Origin: Quisquiliibacterium sp.
GTDB lineage: Bacteria; Pseudomonadota; Gammaproteobacteria; Burkholderiales; Burkholderiaceae_E
Reading direction: 5' to 3'
DNA: 10,353 bases
Assembly: GCA_023257915.1 (NCBI GenBank)
Contig: JALRBB010000418.1
Location: 1-10,353 of the forward strand
Shown: piece after piece, positions 6,560 through 10,353 of the stretch
How positions within the stretch are numbered: the first letter of the stretch is position 1
Layout of the letters: each line of letters starts with the position of its first letter
Position numbers and translations under genes: made by a program
The notes under the pieces: generated by a model
Database searches by the model: none
The model's input: the letters and a program-made list of their open reading frames with translations, nothing else
Told to the model about the DNA's origin: nothing

Positions 6560-7753
6560 CTAGACCCGGAGCAGCATCAGTCCCTTGAGGTATTCGCCCT
6601 CTGGGTGGGTCATCAGCATCGGATGATCGTCGCCCGCCTGCAGCCGGCGCAGCATCTGCATCTCGACACCAGCGTCAAACACTGCGCCGGCGATGATCTT
6701 CTGAAAGAGTTCGACGCCGATTGCGCCGGAACAGGAGAAGGTGAACAGAAGACCGCCGGGCTCGAGAAGACGCAGTGCCTTCAGGTTGATCTCCTTGTAG
6801 GCACGGGCCGCGCGCTCGACATGATGCGCGGACGGCGCGAACTTCGGCGGATCGAGCACGATCAGATCGAAGCGCCGATCCTCGGCGGCGAGACGCTTGA
6901 GCGCATCAAACACATTGTCTTCGCTCCAGTCGCATTGCTCGGCGCTGAGCTGGCCGAACCCGTTCAATTGCTGATTGCTGCGCGCGAACTGCAGCGCCGG
7001 CCCCGACGAGTCGATCGACAGCACACCGCTGGCGCCGCCCTTGAGCGCCGCAAGCGAAAAGCCTCCGGTATAGCAAAAACAATTCAGCACCCGACGCCCA
7101 TCAGCATGCGCGGCGACCAGCGCACGGTTGTCGCGCTGGTCGATATAAAACCCGGTCTTGTGCCCGGCAAGCACGTCGACCGCGAACCGCACACCGTTCT
7201 CGTCGATCTCGATCGGTGCCTGTGGGGCCTGCCCGGCGAGCACCCCTTCACGCGACTCAAGCCCCTCGCGCTGGCGTGCGGACGCGTCGGAGCGTTCGTA
7301 CACATCGGTGCAGCCGGTCAGGCGGATCAGGGCCTGGACGATCACCTCACGCCATGCATCCACGCCAGCCGCCAGAAACTGAACGACAAGCTGGTTTCGA
7401 TAGCGATCGACTACCAGCCCCGGCAAGCCATCGGCCTCACCGAAGACCAGCCTGACCGCGTCCTGCCCAGCCACGAAGCGCGAACGCCGCCCGATCGCCT
7501 GCGACAGCCGCTGGGCGATCCAGTCCGCGTCGATGGTCTGCGCCTCGTCGAACGACCAGACGCGAGCCCGGATCGAGGATTCCGGGCTGAAGGCCGCCCA
7601 CGCAAGAAAGCGCCCGTCGGCAGCGTGCACGCGCACCGTCTCACCGCTCTTTGGCTGCCCCCGGATCGCGCCGATCGCACCGGTATAGATCCAGGGATGC
7701 CGCCTTGTCAGTGAGCGATCCTTGCCTGAGCGCAACTGCAGGCTGGCCGTCAT
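6560..7753 (-). CDS. rlmI: Class I SAM-dependent 23S rRNA cytosine methyltransferase (RlmI-like)
   Basis: A 397-residue protein of the RlmI/YccW family, which in E. coli makes m5C1962 in 23S rRNA. The N-terminal PUA RNA-binding domain (~1-85) has HPWIYTGAI (19-27); a central domain (~90-190) has VVDRYRNQLVVQF (114-126); the Rossmann methyltransferase domain follows from ~190 with HKTGFYIDQRDNR (198-210), SAM motif I VLNCFCYTGGFSL (222-234), motif IV DPPKF (301-305) and SCSG (340-343). The C341 within SCSG fits the catalytic-cysteine position of m5C enzymes, as I recall the family. Length is normal (E. coli 396). The 90 bases between the xerC stop and ATG 7753 are AT-richer than their surroundings and may hold a promoter, but I could not find paired -35 and -10 boxes. 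Confidence 0.9.
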   Translation of the reverse strand: MTASLQLRSGKDRSLTRRHPWIYTGAIGAIRGQPKSGETVRVHAADGRFLAWAAFSPESSIRARVWSFDEAQTIDADWIAQRLSQAIGRRSRFVAGQDAVRLVFGEADGLPGLVVDRYRNQLVVQFLAAGVDAWREVIVQALIRLTGCTDVYERSDASARQREGLESREGVLAGQAPQAPIEIDENGVRFAVDVLAGHKTGFYIDQRDNRALVAAHADGRRVLNCFCYTGGFSLAALKGGASGVLSIDSSGPALQFARSNQQLNGFGQLSAEQCDWSEDNVFDALKRLAAEDRRFDLIVLDPPKFAPSAHHVERAARAYKEINLKALRLLEPGGLLFTFSCSGAIGVELFQKIIAGAVFDAGVEMQMLRRLQAGDDHPMLMTHPEGEYLKGLMLLRV

Positions 7754-7843
7754 ACCCAGCCCCGGAAATTGACGTCAGCTGCAAAAATCGCGCAAACCTG
7801 AACAAGTTCGGCCAAAACACTTCGATTGGTCATCAAAATCTCT

Positions 7844-8779
7844 TCAACGCCGCCTGGCTCGAGGATGCGCATCGTCATAGACCTTCGCCAAACGCTGGAA
7901 ATCCAGCGCGGTGTAGACCTGGGTGGTGGAGATGTTCGCGTGACCGAGCAATTCCTGAACTGCGCGCAGATCGCCGCTAGATTGCAGCAAATGACTCGCA
8001 AATGAGTGCCGCATCACATGCGGATGCACATCGGCCGGTATTGCGCGCTGCAAGGCGAGTCGCTTGATCCGCAACTGAACCGACCGGTTCGACAGGCGCC
8101 GCCCCAGTCGACTCAGAAACAATGCCCGGCCATCCGCAGACGGGCAGGCTGCCAACAGTCGCTCGCGCGCACCCAACCATGCAGTCAAGGCCTGACGCGC
8201 GGCCGTACCGACCGGCACCGTGCGCCGCTTGCCGCCCTTGCCCAGGACCGTGACTTCCGCCTCGCGCAGATCAAGCCAGCTGACCGACTCTCCGGATGCA
8301 TCTCGCCAATAGCGGACATCCACCCCGGTCAGCTCCGACAGGCGCAAACCGGACGAATAGAACAATTCCAGCATCGCCTGGTCGCGAACCGCCTCGAAAC
8401 TGTCGGGGGTGCCATGCGCTGACAACAGTTGCAGCGCCTGATCGGGCGATAGCGCCTTGGGTAAGCGACGCGAAGCGCGCGGCGCCCGCAACCCACGCGC
8501 CGGGTTGACCGTGATCTCGCCACGCTCGGCAAGCCAGTCGAAAAACCCGCGCCAGCACGACAGGCGACGCGCGATCGATCGCGGCGACGCGGCGCCACGC
8601 ACCTGAGCGGCGATCCAGCGACGCAGACCCGCCTCATCGATCGAAGACCAGGGCCGCCCAGCGGCAACCGAAGCCAGCAAGCGCAGATCTCTTGCGTAAC
8701 TGTCGATTGTCTGCGGCGAATAACCGCGCTCAGTCGCGAGCCGCGCGAGATAGGCCTGGATCGACGGCTCGGACTGCAT
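7844..8779 (-). CDS. xerC: XerC, site-specific tyrosine recombinase
   Basis: XerC with XerD resolves chromosome dimers at dif sites. The product is 311 residues from ATG 8779; a GTG directly before it (8782) would add one. Numbered from that GTG, the N-terminal SAM-like core-binding domain (~1-100) contains GYSPQTIDSYARDL (20-33). The catalytic domain has R147 (GLRLSEL), K182 (GKGGKRR), H255 and R258 (HPHVMRHSFASH), H281 (LLGHANIST) and nucleophile Y290 (TQVYT), a complete active set. A longer loop (YWRDASGESVSW, 158-169) before the catalytic lysine appears usual for betaproteobacterial XerC. It lies 7 bases after the DUF484 stop, in the dapF-DUF484-xerC order also seen in enterobacteria, which argues for XerC rather than XerD or an integron or phage integrase. 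Confidence 0.95.
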   Translation of the reverse strand: MQSEPSIQAYLARLATERGYSPQTIDSYARDLRLLASVAAGRPWSSIDEAGLRRWIAAQVRGAASPRSIARRLSCWRGFFDWLAERGEITVNPARGLRAPRASRRLPKALSPDQALQLLSAHGTPDSFEAVRDQAMLELFYSSGLRLSELTGVDVRYWRDASGESVSWLDLREAEVTVLGKGGKRRTVPVGTAARQALTAWLGARERLLAACPSADGRALFLSRLGRRLSNRSVQLRIKRLALQRAIPADVHPHVMRHSFASHLLQSSGDLRAVQELLGHANISTTQVYTALDFQRLAKVYDDAHPRARRR

Positions 8780-8786
8780 CACGGAT

Positions 8787-9461
8787 TCAGTCGATCAGCC
8801 GCGACAAGGCCGCACTGGCCAGCTCGGCAATACGCTCCAGGAAGGCGGTTCCCATCTCGGCCTCGAAACGTGACGGATCTGCCGAGCCCAGCACCAGCAT
8901 TCCGAATGCGCCGGGCTCAGCCCCACGCCGCAGCGGAATCAGCGCCAGCGATCGGGTCGATGCACCGGCATCGACAAGCCAGCCAGCCGCGCGAAATTCG
9001 GCGTTCGGCCCGCAATACGGCTGCTTCATGCTGCCAGCCAGCGTCATCGCATCTTCCTCGACCGGCGCTGCGCAGGCCAGACCGGCAAATTCCGGGCGCA
9101 CGCCCCACAGGCGCAGCGCGACCTGCGGAACCGAGAAAACGCTCATCATGCCGTCGACAACAACCTGCGGAATCAGCGAGCTATCCGAGGCAAGCAGCAT
9201 TTGCCGTGTCCAGCGAAGCATTTTGTCGGAAATAGCGTCATTTTCGCGACCAATGTGAACCAGTTCGGCGAGCTTACGCTCCATTGCCCGAAGCTTCTCA
9301 CGCAACACCTCCAACTGACGCTCATGCAGGGAGATCGCCCGCCCGTCATGCAGACCAGGCACCTTGATGATCGCCAGCAGCTCTGGGTGAGAAACAAAGA
9401 AATCCGGATTTTCTCGCAAGTAATCCGCAATTACCTGGTCGTTATCTGATTTTGTCGTCAT
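8787..9461 (-). CDS. DUF484 family protein (GAF-like)
   Basis: A 224-residue protein of the DUF484/YigA family, of unknown function, typically encoded between dapF and xerC. The N-terminus has the family signature [16 protein letters not shown] (14-29), then [20 protein letters not shown] (44-63), a clear coiled coil to about residue 80, then a GAF-like domain (~95-222) with LIPLRRG (174-180) and GMLVLGSAD (187-195). No catalytic residues are evident. Its ATG overlaps the dapF stop in ATGA, so it is translationally coupled to dapF. The fixed position next to XerC suggests, without proof, a link to recombination or cell division. Confidence 0.93.
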   Translation of the reverse strand: MTTKSDNDQVIADYLRENPDFFVSHPELLAIIKVPGLHDGRAISLHERQLEVLREKLRAMERKLAELVHIGRENDAISDKMLRWTRQMLLASDSSLIPQVVVDGMMSVFSVPQVALRLWGVRPEFAGLACAAPVEEDAMTLAGSMKQPYCGPNAEFRAAGWLVDAGASTRSLALIPLRRGAEPGAFGMLVLGSADPSRFEAEMGTAFLERIAELASAALSRLID

Positions 9462-10318
9462 TTGATGTCCGCCAGCTCGATCAGCCCATTGAAGACCGGT
9501 TCCGCCGGCCCGGTCATCATCACCTGCCCACCGGCCCAGTCGATGGTCAGCACTCCACCACGAGTCTGGACGTCGACCGGACCGCGCAGCAAGCCTCGTC
9601 GAATTCCGGATACCACTGCCGCACAGGCACCGGTTCCACAGGCCAGGGTCTCGCCAGCGCCGCGCTCATAGACACGCAGACGAATCCGCGATGCATCGAG
9701 CACCTGCATGAACCCGGCATTGACCCGTCTCGGAAATGCGCGATGCGCCTCGATCGCCGGACCATCCCGTTCAACCGGAGCCTGATCGACATCCTCGACC
9801 AGTTGTACCGCATGGGGATTGCCCATCGACAATACCGCGACCTTGCAGGAGCGGCCAGCGCCTAGCGCAAGCGACCACAAGGTTTCGCGGCCAGAGGGCT
9901 CGCTCGCCAGTCCGCTGATGTCGAAGGGCACCAGCGTCGGCTCGAACTGCGGCATGCCCATATCAACCGTGACCCGCCCGTCGCCGGCCATTCGCGGCTC
10001 GATGACCCCGCCCAGCGTCTCGACCCTGATCGCCAGCTTGTCCGTCAAACCCTGGTCGCGTACGAAGCGCACGAAACACCTTGCCCCGTTGCCGCACTGC
10101 TCGACCTCGCCACCGTCTGCGTTGAAGATCCGGTAGCGAAAATCGACATCCGGGCGTCCGGCGGGTTCGACCAGCAAGATCTGGTCTGCACCCACCCCGA
10201 AATGCCGGTCGGCGATCCGGCGCACCAGCGAGGCGTCGAGATGCACCGCCTGGCGAACTCCGTCGATCACGACAAAGTCATTACCGGCACCTTGCATCTT
10301 GGTAAACTTCAGTTTCAT
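9458..10318 (-). CDS. dapF: Diaminopimelate epimerase
   Basis: Converts LL- to meso-diaminopimelate for lysine and peptidoglycan synthesis, without cofactor, using two cysteines. In this 286-residue product the catalytic pair are C75 in EQCGNGARC and C227 in ACGTGAC. Other family hallmarks are [13 protein letters not shown] (7-19), FGVGADQIL (40-48), GNPHAV (166-171) and ERGAGET (218-224). The two halves form the usual pseudo-symmetric fold. Length is normal (E. coli 274), with a slightly longer inter-domain stretch near 133-158. ATG 10318 gives the expected N-terminus [10 protein letters not shown]. Its Shine-Dalgarno is poor, and only 35 bases of upstream sequence are present, so the promoter cannot be judged. 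It is the first visible gene of the dapF-DUF484-xerC operon. Confidence 0.97.
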   Translation of the reverse strand: MKLKFTKMQGAGNDFVVIDGVRQAVHLDASLVRRIADRHFGVGADQILLVEPAGRPDVDFRYRIFNADGGEVEQCGNGARCFVRFVRDQGLTDKLAIRVETLGGVIEPRMAGDGRVTVDMGMPQFEPTLVPFDISGLASEPSGRETLWSLALGAGRSCKVAVLSMGNPHAVQLVEDVDQAPVERDGPAIEAHRAFPRRVNAGFMQVLDASRIRLRVYERGAGETLACGTGACAAVVSGIRRGLLRGPVDVQTRGGVLTIDWAGGQVMMTGPAEPVFNGLIELADIK

Positions 10319-10353
10319 GGTCGGGATTATCGCCGATCACAGGTATGGATCGG

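Noticed and set aside
6545..7714. 389-codon plus-strand frame opposite rlmI
   Set aside because: Antisense shadow of a well-supported methyltransferase gene.
7844..8779. Tyrosine recombinase as a sign of an integron, phage or genomic island
   Set aside because: Its neighbours (dapF, DUF484) and sequence identify it as housekeeping XerC; no attachment site or mobile gene is present.

Overview
The window is a GC-rich chromosomal segment of a betaproteobacterium, most likely order Burkholderiales. The evidence is the gene order dapF - DUF484 - xerC - rRNA methyltransferase - COG0523 GTPase - dksA - STAS protein - hslV - hslU - argB, the sequence of each product, and the cysteine-poor form of DksA. 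Assignment is by recognition of families and gene order; no database search was possible.

Layout, read in the direction of transcription (all minus strand unless stated). dapF (10318-9458), a DUF484 gene (9461-8787, 4-base overlap) and xerC (8779-7844, 7-base gap) form a tightly packed operon, as in the enterobacterial dapF-xerC cluster. An RlmI-type 23S rRNA methyltransferase follows after about 90 bases, then a CobW/COG0523 metal-chaperone GTPase, dksA, a large protein with two helical-plus-STAS modules, and the two-gene hslVU protease operon. On the plus strand, converging on hslU with only 16 bases between stop codons, lies an intact 272-codon frame. It resembles cobalamin synthase CobS over its whole length but has lost the acidic active-site residues. 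The 5' part of argB (minus strand, 332 downward) follows.

The left end does not belong with the rest. argB reads normally for 67 codons and then breaks off around position 131-133. The first ~140 bases instead encode, on the plus strand, the N-terminus of an actinobacterial-looking sugar-phosphate nucleotidyltransferase that overlaps the end of another gene. The two pieces meet in a short stretch that fits both. This is best read as a chimeric contig end rather than a real arrangement.

Functionally this is mostly housekeeping: diaminopimelate/lysine and peptidoglycan precursor synthesis (dapF), chromosome dimer resolution (xerC), ribosome modification (rlmI), stringent-response transcription control (dksA), ATP-dependent proteolysis (hslVU) and arginine synthesis (argB). 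I see no transposon, prophage, CRISPR array, RNA gene or recognisable defence system. The points worth a second look are the inactive-looking CobS relative, the duplicated STAS architecture, a 36-base nested hairpin touching the ribosome-binding site of the COG0523 gene, and the chimeric edge. No gene-free stretch exceeds about 145 bases.
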